In this document: positions 1 through 6,974 of the stretch, piece by piece | Numbering within the stretch: the stretch's first letter is position 1 | How the letters are laid out: the number at the start of each line of letters is the position of its first letter | Assembly (NCBI GenBank): GCA_001689495.1 | Contig: LUJS01000053.1 | Span: forward strand, 1-14,049 | DNA: 14,049 nucleotides | Direction: 5' to 3' | Source: Bacteroidales bacterium M8 | Lineage (GTDB): Bacteria > Bacteroidota > Bacteroidia > Bacteroidales > Muribaculaceae | The notes under the pieces: model-generated | What the model was told of the DNA's origin: nothing | Database searches by the model: none | What the model saw: the letters and a program-made list of their open reading frames with translations, nothing else | Made by a program: the position numbers and the translations under genes

Positions 1-29
1 CGAAAGCTGTTCATGTCCGTTTCATATTA

Positions 30-37
30 CAAAATTA
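30..37 (-). promoter_or_regulatory. -7 box of a possible leftward promoter
   Basis: On the minus strand this reads TAATTTTG, a match to the Bacteroidetes -7 consensus TAnnTTTG. A minus-strand ATG follows at 14 and would run off the window after four codons, so a divergent gene may begin here. No -33 element was found. The three direct repeats at 64-104 lie between this box and the rightward promoter and could serve both. Confidence 0.35.
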
Positions 38-63
38 GTGATAATTGACGAGAATTTTGCCCA

Positions 64-104
64 AACTAAGACTAACTAAGACTAAAGGAGATTCAACTAA
101 GACT
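64..104 (+). repeat. Three direct repeats of AACTAAGACT, likely regulator site
   Basis: The 10-mer AACTAAGACT occurs exactly at 64-73, 74-83 and 95-104. The start-to-start spacings are 10 and 21 bp, about one and two helical turns, so all copies face the same side of the DNA. The last copy ends 19 nt before the TAATTTTG box at 124-131, where the -33 element should be. This geometry is typical of an activator binding direct repeats (for example LytTR- or OmpR-type response regulators, known to use 10/21 bp spacing). The identity of the regulator is not visible here. Confidence 0.6.
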
Positions 105-123
105 ATTGGGTTGGTTTGCGATT

Positions 124-131
124 TAATTTTG
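124..131 (+). promoter_or_regulatory. -7 box of the lipoprotein/outer-membrane protein operon
   Basis: TAATTTTG matches TAnnTTTG and would place transcription start near 138, about 18 nt before the ATG at 156. No TTG sits at the usual -33 distance; direct repeat copy 3 (95-104) occupies that place. This suggests an activator-dependent promoter (inference). Confidence 0.5.
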
Positions 132-155
132 TATCAGAAATTAATCTCCGATGAC

Positions 156-899
156 ATGAAACAGATATTATCCATCAGACACGCCTTGATCATGGCATTG
201 ATGATTATGCTTTTTATGGGCTGTTCATCACCTAAAGGCCTCGTTTTCGCAAACCGCGAATGGAGCGTAAGCGATTATTACGGTCAAGTAATAGACAAGG
301 ACACCACATACCGCATGACTTTCGGGAATGTTCTTATACCTGACCCACTGCCGATTGTCTCGTCTGCTGACTCAGTAGCCAAGTATCCCGGGATGGATAA
401 GTTCCTTTCGGATATACTGCATTCCGCACATCTCGACAGCGCGGAAATTCTTTTCTACGCTCCGCACATGCACACCATGTTCGTCAGGCCGAATGGCATC
501 ATGCCACCACTGAAGCCGTCTTCAATATCCTCACCTATGCCTGATGCGAAACCATACACCATGTGGGTGAACAGGGATGATATTGAAGATTGGACACGGA
601 ACTCAACGGAGATGTACACCTATATCCATTATGATAAAGGTCAGAGACGGCTCGTGATAGTTGATTGCTATGATTACGGCGATATGCCGATTGCTCAAAT
701 CACCATTTTTCAATCAAAAAACAAGCTTACCTCAAAGATGGGAGTTCATGACAACATGTACCGAGCCTATTCTGAGCTTCATGATTTAAGGAAGTTTATG
801 GACGATGTGGAATTTTGGTCTCATTGTATAGACGCTCGAAGGGCCATAGCTTTTTCAAACTACAAAATCGGTCAGGAACAAAAACTTAAAAAGAAATGA
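156..899 (+). CDS. Putative lipoprotein of unknown function
   Basis: The protein has 247 residues from the ATG at 156. That start was chosen over the upstream ATG at 45 because it begins exactly with a lipoprotein signal peptide: basic n-region (MKQILSIRH), hydrophobic core (residues 10-21) and a loose lipobox LFMGC with Cys23. The upstream start would also lie before the promoter's -7 box. The mature part is soluble-looking, rich in His, Asp and Met (a HMHTMF stretch), with two Cys beyond the lipobox, and ends in a Lys-rich tail. I recognise no family. Its stop overlaps the start of the next gene (ATGA at 896-899), so it is translationally coupled to the outer-membrane barrel protein and probably works with it at the envelope, perhaps as a surface or periplasmic partner. 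The sorting side of the membrane cannot be told: no clear Bacteroidetes lipoprotein export signal follows Cys23. Confidence 0.8.
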   Translation: MKQILSIRHALIMALMIMLFMGCSSPKGLVFANREWSVSDYYGQVIDKDTTYRMTFGNVLIPDPLPIVSSADSVAKYPGMDKFLSDILHSAHLDSAEILFYAPHMHTMFVRPNGIMPPLKPSSISSPMPDAKPYTMWVNRDDIEDWTRNSTEMYTYIHYDKGQRRLVIVDCYDYGDMPIAQITIFQSKNKLTSKMGVHDNMYRAYSELHDLRKFMDDVEFWSHCIDARRAIAFSNYKIGQEQKLKKK

Positions 900-3229
900 A
901 ACGTATATTGATAATCCTCGGTATAATCCTAAACTCAATCTCCGTTGTCTCGGCCAGGGAGGTTGAAGGGGTTGTTATGGATTCTGACTCGATTCCGGTA
1001 GAATTTGCGAATGTCACGGCATTTGCCAACGACTCAGTGGTCGGTGGAGGCATTACCGATGTAAACGGATTGTTCAGAATTGAGGTAGGTTCGGATTGCA
1101 ACAAGTTGCAGGTATCTTTCGTGGGTTATGATGATGTAGTCCTGTCGTCAATAAGTCAAGATATGGGTCGGATAATCCTAAAACAGACCTCGACAACCTT
1201 ACAGGAAGTTGTTGTCAAAGCTCCGCTTATCAGACGGGAAGCAGACCGTATTGTACTTAATGTAGCAGCAAATCCGCTATCTGCCAACAAGGATGCTCAG
1301 GAACTGTTGAAAACGGCTCCCGGAGTATGGGCTACCGATGACAGGCTCTCGATTTATGGTCAAGGCGGCACGGTTGTATATATCGACGATCGAAAGGTGA
1401 ATATGTCGGGAAGCCGGCTCATGACGTATCTCAAATCCATACAGTCGGCATCAATAGCGACAATCGAGATCATACCGAAAGCGGGGGCTGAATACAGCGC
1501 GGACTCGTCGGGTGGCATTATAAAGATAAATCTTAAACGCAATCGTGTCGATGGACTCACCGGCGCAGCAGGAATGAACCTGACAGCCGGAGAATATAAA
1601 CAATGGATAAATCCTTTTGCCAATCTCAGTCTGCATACCGGAAAATGGACTGTCAATTTCAACGGTAATGTCAACGGTAGCCCGTCTGACAGATATGCCT
1701 CGCACGAGGAATCGACTAACTCTTCAGTATCACAGGAGATGTACGGCATTTCACGCCATAAAAAGAAAGCGATACAGGGCAATGTTTCGTTTGGAGTGTT
1801 CTATGAACCGACTGATAGGGATAAAATCGGTTTGCAATTAGATTACAACCCCGACAGAACTCACCATACATCAAATTCCGAGACTGAGATACATGGCTCG
1901 AATGTCCGTGAAACAACATTTGGAACGTATGAAAGTCAAGACCTTTTTCATAATCTTAATGTGGCATTCAACTGGTCACATACAACAGATAAGAAAGGGT
2001 CAGTGTTGAAACTGGTGTCCAATTATAATTACCAACTTTCCTCAGCGAAAGAAGACAACGTAATGCGCCGGTCATATGTCCCGAATGATTCTGTTTACAA
2101 TACCGATAACCGCAATCGTTATATTATTTTCGTAACAGACCTCTCTTTCCGCAAAGTCCTCAATACGAATTGGAATCTCAATGTTGGAGCCAAATACACT
2201 TTCAATAATGTTTCCAACCGCTCATTACATCATTTCTTCAAAGATGAATCATGGGTATATGATATGCGGTATGACTTTGACTCTTCATACGACGAAAACA
2301 TTGTCGCAGTATATGCTACGGCTAACGGCAAAGTCGGCAGATGGAAATTCAAGGCAGGAATCCGGGGAGAATATTCCGGCACCAATGGAGGTGTGGCAAA
2401 TGATGATGGATTTGATTTGTTCCCTAATGCAAATGTGTCATATAACCTTACTGAAAAAGGTGACTACACGGTTGCAGTCGGTTATTACAGAAACATCCGG
2501 CGGCCTTCATTCCATTCGTTGAATCCGGTTGTCAGGCAGGTATCTGATTACACTTATACGGTCGGCAATCAGAATCTCACTCCAAGTTTTACCGATGCAG
2601 TCAGCCTCGATTTTGTTCTCGCGGGCAGATTCACTGTCGCGGCAGGATATTCAATGACCGACAATCCTATAAGGCAGATGTTTACATCTAATCCCCAATA
2701 TCCCGAGCGACTGTATCTCACGTGGGGAAATGAGGGCAAAGACCGCAATATATTCGTTCATGGCGATGGATTCATCAACATAACGAAATGGTGGAACCTG
2801 TATGCAAGTCTGACTTACATGGTGACTTCACAGAAACTCACGGATGTAGGGTCGTTTGACACATTCGGTTATCTTCAGCTTGTGGCGAGTACCACATTCA
2901 TGTTGCCTCGAAACTTCAATCTTACGATGAGTTGTTTCTATAATTCCAAAATGAAGATAGGTAATATTACGGTATTCCCTATCCTAAATCTTAACCCTAT
3001 GTTTCAGAAACAATTTGGTCAGCATTGGACCGTTTCAGCGGGCGTTGAGAATATTTTGCAAAGGAAAAGCAAGATCAGGACAGAATCTTCCGGTTACAAC
3101 CGTCTTACATACTCAAAAACGTATGTTACTGCAAAAATAGGTGTAACATACAAGTTCAACTCCGGCAAGAGATTCAGGGCGCCGAGAATTGAGAAGAATA
3201 CGGACAACTCACGATTCAGCAAGGAATGA
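896..3229 (+). CDS. Outer-membrane beta-barrel protein, TonB-receptor-like
   Basis: The protein has 777 residues. Domain order: signal peptide 1-20 (ends VVSA); a carboxypeptidase-regulatory-like beta-sandwich at about 21-98 (EVEGVVMDSDSIPVEFANV, then DVNGLFRIEV); a plug-like domain at about 102-212, with LQEVVVKAP leading into the DAQELLKTAPGV motif and the VVYIDDRKV segment; then a long beta-barrel of alternating Tyr/Phe/Trp-rich strands to about residue 755. This layout fits the outer-membrane beta-barrel family seen in Bacteroidetes (Pfam OMP_b-brl_3), a relative of SusC/TonB receptors that is usually not paired with SusD. No SusD-like gene is present here, only the coupled lipoprotein. 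The substrate is unknown. After the last apparent strand there is a basic/polar tail of about 20 residues. A strong hairpin follows at 3249-3285. Confidence 0.9.
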   Translation: MKRILIILGIILNSISVVSAREVEGVVMDSDSIPVEFANVTAFANDSVVGGGITDVNGLFRIEVGSDCNKLQVSFVGYDDVVLSSISQDMGRIILKQTSTTLQEVVVKAPLIRREADRIVLNVAANPLSANKDAQELLKTAPGVWATDDRLSIYGQGGTVVYIDDRKVNMSGSRLMTYLKSIQSASIATIEIIPKAGAEYSADSSGGIIKINLKRNRVDGLTGAAGMNLTAGEYKQWINPFANLSLHTGKWTVNFNGNVNGSPSDRYASHEESTNSSVSQEMYGISRHKKKAIQGNVSFGVFYEPTDRDKIGLQLDYNPDRTHHTSNSETEIHGSNVRETTFGTYESQDLFHNLNVAFNWSHTTDKKGSVLKLVSNYNYQLSSAKEDNVMRRSYVPNDSVYNTDNRNRYIIFVTDLSFRKVLNTNWNLNVGAKYTFNNVSNRSLHHFFKDESWVYDMRYDFDSSYDENIVAVYATANGKVGRWKFKAGIRGEYSGTNGGVANDDGFDLFPNANVSYNLTEKGDYTVAVGYYRNIRRPSFHSLNPVVRQVSDYTYTVGNQNLTPSFTDAVSLDFVLAGRFTVAAGYSMTDNPIRQMFTSNPQYPERLYLTWGNEGKDRNIFVHGDGFINITKWWNLYASLTYMVTSQKLTDVGSFDTFGYLQLVASTTFMLPRNFNLTMSCFYNSKMKIGNITVFPILNLNPMFQKQFGQHWTVSAGVENILQRKSKIRTESSGYNRLTYSKTYVTAKIGVTYKFNSGKRFRAPRIEKNTDNSRFSKE

Positions 3230-3248
3230 AGAGAGAGAAAAATTGTGC

Positions 3249-3285
3249 AAGCACTCTCCTGACAAAAGATGAAAGGAGAGTGCTT
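3249..3285. terminator. Bidirectional hairpin terminator between convergent genes
   Basis: A perfect 12-bp stem (AAGCACTCTCCT at 3249-3260 with AGGAGAGTGCTT at 3274-3285) encloses a 13-nt loop. It lies between the convergent 3' ends of the barrel gene and the FtsZ-C-like gene. On the minus strand the stem is soon followed by a T-run (3238-3243 region), so termination of the leftward operon is the better supported role; on the plus strand only TT follows. Confidence 0.75.
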
Positions 3286-3292
3286 AATGGTC

Positions 3293-3694
3293 TTAGGGTA
3301 TGACTGATGCCACAAGTATGACCTTGCAAGACTCGCCCAACGATTCATCGCATACGACGCCCCATACCACATCAAGGTCGGGATTCGCGTCGGTCATGGC
3401 GGACTGGGCAACGGAGAACTCAGACACGACCGGCTGCTTGGTGCCGTAGCAGAAATCTATCAACAGGCTGTTGACTTTGTAGATCGAGCACCCGAGTTTG
3501 GCGATAGCATCCTTGAAAGCATCGCCGATACTCGACCCTGCTCCCACTGCGATACGGTTTTCGCCTTCCGATGCGAGAACGCTGACAATATCGTCCGCGT
3601 CCAGATTGATCATTCCTTCTGCTGCCGCGATGTAGTCAAGCTCCTTGACATCGCCCTGAACGGCATGGCCGTCCCAAATAGATTGTTTGTCCAT
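3293..3694 (-). CDS. Free-standing FtsZ C-terminal-like domain protein
   Basis: The protein has 133 residues. From about residue 21 to the end it resembles the C-terminal domain of FtsZ (the alpha/beta sandwich after helix H7): YIAAAEGMINLDADDIVSVL corresponds to the FtsZ stretch ending in INLDFADVKTIM, the Gly-rich GAGSS and the following helix match the ALMGxGxAxGENRA region, and NPDLDVVWGVVCDESLG with KVILVAS matches the terminal DxxVIFGxxxDxxLxDEIxVTVIAT strand set. The GTPase domain (tubulin signature GGGTGTG) is absent, as is any C-terminal tail, and no GTPase gene is adjacent. The gene starts 10 bp after the HAD gene stops, so the two form an operon under the palindromic operator at 4239-4257. 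Function is unknown. It could be a modulator of FtsZ polymers or an unrelated use of the fold. The homology is my reading of motif order, not a search result. Confidence 0.7.
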   Translation of the reverse strand: MDKQSIWDGHAVQGDVKELDYIAAAEGMINLDADDIVSVLASEGENRIAVGAGSSIGDAFKDAIAKLGCSIYKVNSLLIDFCYGTKQPVVSEFSVAQSAMTDANPDLDVVWGVVCDESLGESCKVILVASVIP

Positions 3695-3704
3695 ATAACT
3701 TTAA

Positions 3705-4169
3705 TTATGAGTTGAGTATTTCTATTGCTTTAAGCGCATCCTGTTCGGTCAGGCCGACGACGGGATTTGTTTCGACATATCGGTCGTGTTGCGAGGGGAA
3801 GAAGTCGTCGAGGTCGTCGATTATCACGAAATCGCGTCGGCCATTTCGGTCGAGCCAACATTCAATGTTTTCGCCACGCGAGATGTATGACGCTCCGCGC
3901 GGAATCATATCGAGAAGCTCACCCGGCAGTTCGCGTACTTCCCACATCAAGCGCAGACTGCCGAGACGATACACAAAACGCCACGATGAGGAAACGACTA
4001 TAACGGCATCTGTCGCGTCTATGATTCTACGCAGGTTTGACACTGCACGAGGGTCGAAGAGCGGCCCCCAAGCATCCTTGGTCGGCTTGCCGTCAATGGC
4101 AAGCCGAGCCTGATGTCGCTCGGTATTGAGCACACCGTCGAAGTCGAGAAAAATTACAGGTCGAGTCAT
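3705..4169 (-). CDS. HAD-superfamily phosphatase-like protein (HAD_SAK type)
   Basis: The protein has 154 residues, a complete single-domain HAD without a large cap. Motif I is FLDFDGVLNT (nucleophile Asp9, acid Asp11). Motif II is VSSSWR (Ser60-62, Arg64). A later conserved helix contains RGENIECWL (98-106), and motif IV is FVIIDDLDDF (Asp118/Asp119), so the metal and phosphate ligands look intact. The DGVLN...SSWR...R..EI..WL pattern is that of the HAD domain first described in 'Swiss Army Knife' RNA repair proteins (Pfam HAD_SAK). Free-standing members are common in bacteria and their substrates are mostly unknown, so a role in RNA end repair is only a possibility. It is the first gene of its operon, co-transcribed with the FtsZ-C-like gene 10 bp downstream. 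Confidence 0.85.
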   Translation of the reverse strand: MTRPVIFLDFDGVLNTERHQARLAIDGKPTKDAWGPLFDPRAVSNLRRIIDATDAVIVVSSSWRFVYRLGSLRLMWEVRELPGELLDMIPRGASYISRGENIECWLDRNGRRDFVIIDDLDDFFPSQHDRYVETNPVVGLTEQDALKAIEILNS

Positions 4170-4221
4170 CCGATATATTATTTTTTTTTGCAGCCCGGAA
4201 CCGAACTGATGAAATGCATCA

Positions 4222-4257
4222 CAAAATTACTACCGAGGTGTATCATTTTGTGATACA
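4222..4257 (-). promoter_or_regulatory. Promoter with TGTATC-N7-GATACA operator (site 1)
   Basis: The palindrome TGTATC-N7-GATACA lies at 4239-4257, extended here to a perfect 10-bp inverted repeat (4236-4245 / 4251-4260). On the minus strand it is followed, exactly 9 nt later, by the -7 box TAATTTTG (4222-4229). Transcription would start near 4215, about 46 nt before the HAD start codon. The palindrome takes the place of the -33 element. The same layout recurs at 9106-9141, 11617-11652 and 11679-11714. Confidence 0.75.
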
Positions 4258-4260
4258 CCT

Positions 4261-4565
4261 AAGCCGGTCATCTAATAATTCTTCCCAACTTTTAAAGATG
4301 TAAGTTAACATAAGCACCCCATACCGTAAACCGGGGTCCGTTCGGACGCCATTCTTGGAAGTTTTCTATGCCGGGCACGCCTACGCAAGCTCCGTGATGG
4401 GGAATATTTATGGTCGTGTTCTAATTTTGCTGGCAATTTTGATGAATGCATTTTACTTTGGCACGGTTGTTGCATAATTGTATTAGAAAACAAGAAACGC
4501 AATGAATAAAAGAATTTTTGTGTACTCTGTAATCTTCACGTTCCCGAAACCAATAATTGAACGTG
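4261..4565. other. Region without a confident gene
   Basis: This 305-bp stretch lies between the HAD operator and the small Cys-rich gene. It contains a short hairpin (GTCC-GTTC-GGAC, 4337-4348) and an open plus frame from 4304 to 4477 with no ATG until 4397. The minus-strand open frames here look random. No TAnnTTTG box with proper -33 spacing was found for the gene at 4566. Confidence 0.5.
4397..4477 (+). CDS. Possible 26-residue membrane microprotein
   Basis: From an ATG at 4397 the frame encodes 26 residues, with a hydrophobic stretch VLILLAILMNAFYF (residues 8-21) long enough for one membrane helix and one Arg before it. It resembles the general form of small hydrophobic microproteins, but there is no ribosome binding site or conserved context to back it. 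The same frame is open back to 4304 without another ATG, so it might instead be the tail of a decayed gene. Confidence 0.2.
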   Translation: MGNIYGRVLILLAILMNAFYFGTVVA

Positions 4566-4835
4566 ATGATGGAAAGAACATCAATCCGTGCGTGGCGACG
4601 CATTCAAAAGAAACGTGTGTGGCGTAATCGGTTACGCCTGTTCTTGTATGTCTTTGCCGTAGAACATAGCGAAGCAGAATCGTGGAAGGAACTCCGTAAA
4701 CTCAAATGGTGTCAGGTGTATCGCACCACCGGAACGCCGTGTAGCTGCGAGCTCTGTTCCGGCGAAAAGTACAATCGTGTTGGCTTTAAGCGTGAGGCAG
4801 TGAAAGCCATACAAGAGCAGCTTGAATCAGAGTAA
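4566..4835 (+). CDS. Small basic Cys-rich (CxCxxC) protein
   Basis: The protein has 89 residues from the ATG at 4566; an in-frame ATG at 4569 and a TTG at 4557 are alternatives. The N-terminal third is very basic (RAWRRIQKKRVWRNRLR). The centre holds WCQVYRTTGTPCSCELC, giving Cys49, Cys59, Cys61 and Cys64, a likely zinc knuckle, followed by a Lys/Arg-rich stretch. Short proteins with a basic arm and a T-P-C-S-C-x-x-C core are frequent hypotheticals in Bacteroidetes, but I know of no assigned function. Basic arm plus zinc knuckle would suit nucleic-acid binding (inference). It stands alone, convergent with the alcohol dehydrogenase, and ends at a strong hairpin. Confidence 0.7.
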   Translation: MMERTSIRAWRRIQKKRVWRNRLRLFLYVFAVEHSEAESWKELRKLKWCQVYRTTGTPCSCELCSGEKYNRVGFKREAVKAIQEQLESE

Positions 4836-4842
4836 AGCCAGT

Positions 4843-4876
4843 CGGCGGTGTCTTGCTTGGATGCGAGACACCGCCG
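4843..4876. terminator. GC-rich bidirectional hairpin terminator
   Basis: A perfect 11-bp stem (CGGCGGTGTCT 4843-4853, AGACACCGCCG 4866-4876) with a 12-nt loop lies 8 bp after the Cys-rich gene and 19 bp before the stop of the convergent alcohol dehydrogenase gene. Neither side has a long T-run. Confidence 0.75.
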
Positions 4877-4894
4877 CTTGATTAGATATAGTCA

Positions 4895-5935
4895 TCATGC
4901 TTCGCAGTCCGGATGGATGGCGGTTTTGATGACGCCGTCGGCGCGCTTGGCAAACAGGTCGTATGCGGCCTGAATACGGCTGAGAGGGTAGTGGTGTGTT
5001 ATCAGACGGGTCGTGTCGATCTTGCCTTCTGAAATCAGTTGCATGATCCTGTCGCAGTCGCAGGCATCGACACCGCCGGTCTTGAACGTAAGGTTCTTGC
5101 CATACATCCACGGCAGAGGCAATATCTGTTCCTTCTCATATAGAGCTACGATAGTAACGATGGCATTGGGGCGGGCGCATCGCCAAGCGAGTTCAAAGGT
5201 GTTCTCGCCGCCGGCAACCTCAATGACGCGGTCAGCGCCACGGCCATCAGTCAGCTTGCCGAGCGTTTCGTCACATTCGCACGGCTCGACGATGCAGGCA
5301 TCCGGATAATGCTGCCGGACAAATCCACGGCGACTTTCGTCGGCCTCGCAAACGACTATCCGTCGAGGATTATATAACCGCACACACTCCAAAGTGCATA
5401 ATCCGGTCGGTCCGGCACCGATAATCAGCACGGTGTCTTCCTCGGAAACCTCGGAAATCTTGGCTGCCCAATATCCCGTGGCGAGAATGTCGCCGACAAA
5501 GAGAGCCTGTTCATCACTCACATTATCCGGTATCGGAGTCAGGCCATTGTCGGCGTATGGAACACGGACATATTCGGCCTGACCGCCGTCGATTCGGCAC
5601 CCCAGCATCCAGCCGCCGGAGGTGCAGTTGTTGACATACCCCCGTTTGCAGTAGAAGCACTCGCCGCAGAACGTCTCGACATTCACGGCAACCCTGTCGC
5701 CCGGCCTGACCTTGGTGACCTCAGAGCCAACGGCCTCGACTACACCCACCAGCTCATGCCCCACGGTAATGCCAACCTCTGCCTGAGGCACGGCCCCATG
5801 CAGGATATGCAGGTCTGACGAGCAGATACTCGAGAGAGTAACCCTCACTACGGCATCCTTCGGCTCCAGAATCACCGGCATCGGTTTCTCAATCAGCTCA
5901 AACTGTCCCGGCGCAGTATATGTCAATGCTTTCAT
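4895..5935 (-). CDS. Zinc-dependent alcohol dehydrogenase (MDR family)
   Basis: The protein has 346 residues, normal for a medium-chain dehydrogenase/reductase. The N-terminal GroES-like domain carries the catalytic zinc site: Cys38 (SSICSSDLH), His60-Glu61 (GHELVGVVEAVG) and Asp149 (GDILATGY). The structural zinc site is complete (Cys90, 93, 96, 104 in FCGECFYCKRGYVNNC). The Rossmann domain has GAGPTG (173-178), with acidic Glu197 after the second strand, which favours NAD(H) over NADP(H). Asp rather than Cys as third zinc ligand resembles secondary alcohol dehydrogenases such as that of Clostridium beijerinckii; the structural zinc is more like sorbitol or threonine dehydrogenases. Likely reaction: oxidation of a secondary alcohol or polyol, or the reverse. 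The exact substrate cannot be told. It is a single-gene unit with its own promoter (6031-6061). Confidence 0.9.
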   Translation of the reverse strand: MKALTYTAPGQFELIEKPMPVILEPKDAVVRVTLSSICSSDLHILHGAVPQAEVGITVGHELVGVVEAVGSEVTKVRPGDRVAVNVETFCGECFYCKRGYVNNCTSGGWMLGCRIDGGQAEYVRVPYADNGLTPIPDNVSDEQALFVGDILATGYWAAKISEVSEEDTVLIIGAGPTGLCTLECVRLYNPRRIVVCEADESRRGFVRQHYPDACIVEPCECDETLGKLTDGRGADRVIEVAGGENTFELAWRCARPNAIVTIVALYEKEQILPLPWMYGKNLTFKTGGVDACDCDRIMQLISEGKIDTTRLITHHYPLSRIQAAYDLFAKRADGVIKTAIHPDCEA

Positions 5936-6030
5936 TTAAAAATCCTTAGTTTCCATTTATCCTTAACTCTATCGTACTCCTGCCTCGGACTGAAAATTCG
6001 AATAGAGTGCTTAGAAGAAATCTGTAATTG

Positions 6031-6061
6031 CAAATTTAGGCATTTTTGCCGGCTTTTGCAA
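6031..6061 (-). promoter_or_regulatory. Promoter of the alcohol dehydrogenase gene
   Basis: On the minus strand, TTG (6059-6061) is followed after 20 nt by TAAATTTG (6031-6038), close to the Bacteroidetes -33/-7 consensus. Transcription would start near 6024, leaving a leader of about 90 nt before the ATG at 5935. Confidence 0.6.
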
Positions 6062-6148
6062 CAATGGTCGACGGAGGACAAAGACTGGTTGTCAAGTCGG
6101 GCCGAATGGATTAGGGGATTATTGATGTCAAGGCAAAGTGTGGCGCTA

Positions 6149-6937
6149 TCACCGTTCAGTTATGAAAATTGCCATGATCTCTATTCCGGGCAGAAGTGGT
6201 TTTCCGTGCACCGTTGTCGGATTCTTCAACATGCTGTTGACAAATTCCTCGATCTTGCACGTTTCGCTCTCATACCCTTCGGAAGAAGAGATGATTACTA
6301 TGGTCCTTGTCTCGTTGTTAAACCACATAAAGTCATCAAGAAAGCAATTCATATCGTATGATGCCTTGATTTGTGGCAAGGAATATGGTGTAATGTTGGT
6401 GGCCCATGCGATATTCTTTGCCTTGCTGTATCTACGGATAGCCTCGTGGGGTAGTTCAGATACCTTATGGAGGTCGATGTAGCTGCAAATTTCTTCGATT
6501 CTCTCTGAGATGGTGGATTCCGGCCAGCGCCTGTTATTGAGTATGAAACCGGAGAGAAATGCCGAATCATTTGGGAATCCGTAAGCGACCAATTGCCAGA
6601 GTAAATCCGCGACAATCATTTCATCGGAGGTTTTCCTGACTGCATCCGGTCTATTGAAAATCGAATTCAATCGTATGCGACCTGCAAGAAGGCTATCACC
6701 AATATCGGAGCCGATTGCCGAGGCATTGATCCAGAGATCATGAACACCTTCGCCCAAATAATCTTTCTCCATAGCTTCGATCTCACAACGAGTACCCTTG
6801 CATGGATGAGAGGAGCGCAAGGTATCGAAAGCCAACCTGAATAGGGCTCTCTTGTCCTCTGCCTCCGGCACGTGTCGGAGAATGTCGGCGAAGACCTTAT
6901 TGAAGTCGACTTTGTTTATTATATCATTCAGTGTCAT
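6149..6937 (-). CDS. Uncharacterised protein P5, related to P4
   Basis: The protein has 262 residues and I cannot assign a named family. Its first ~120 residues follow the same plan as P4 (6975-7814) and the protein at 11944-12501: an opening helix DFNKVFADIL, an acidic-basic segment about 15 residues later, and a second helix SDEMIVADLLWQLVAYGF (compare SELAAHLLYWSTLYDF in P4). The middle is basic (RRYSKAKNIAW). The C-terminal ~80 residues (from about 180) are not shared and may be a separate small alpha/beta domain, with the strand TRTIVIISSSEG. There is no signal peptide, so it is probably cytoplasmic. It is the last gene of the array, 37 bp after P4, with no promoter of its own visible. 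Confidence 0.8.
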   Translation of the reverse strand: MTLNDIINKVDFNKVFADILRHVPEAEDKRALFRLAFDTLRSSHPCKGTRCEIEAMEKDYLGEGVHDLWINASAIGSDIGDSLLAGRIRLNSIFNRPDAVRKTSDEMIVADLLWQLVAYGFPNDSAFLSGFILNNRRWPESTISERIEEICSYIDLHKVSELPHEAIRRYSKAKNIAWATNITPYSLPQIKASYDMNCFLDDFMWFNNETRTIVIISSSEGYESETCKIEEFVNSMLKNPTTVHGKPLLPGIEIMAIFITER

Positions 6938-6974
6938 GTCAGTATTAAATACCTAATGCCATTACTCAATTACA

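Noticed and set aside
45..155. Longer N-terminus of the lipoprotein from an ATG at 45
   Set aside because: The stretch covers the direct repeats and the -7 box and would bury the lipoprotein signal peptide inside the protein.
1360..1919. Open frames antisense to, or out of frame within, the barrel gene
   Set aside because: They overlap a clearly coding frame, have no promoter and show no recognisable domains.
4305..4603. Two minus-strand ORFs upstream of the Cys-rich gene
   Set aside because: Composition is irregular, there is no start context, and they oppose a better candidate.
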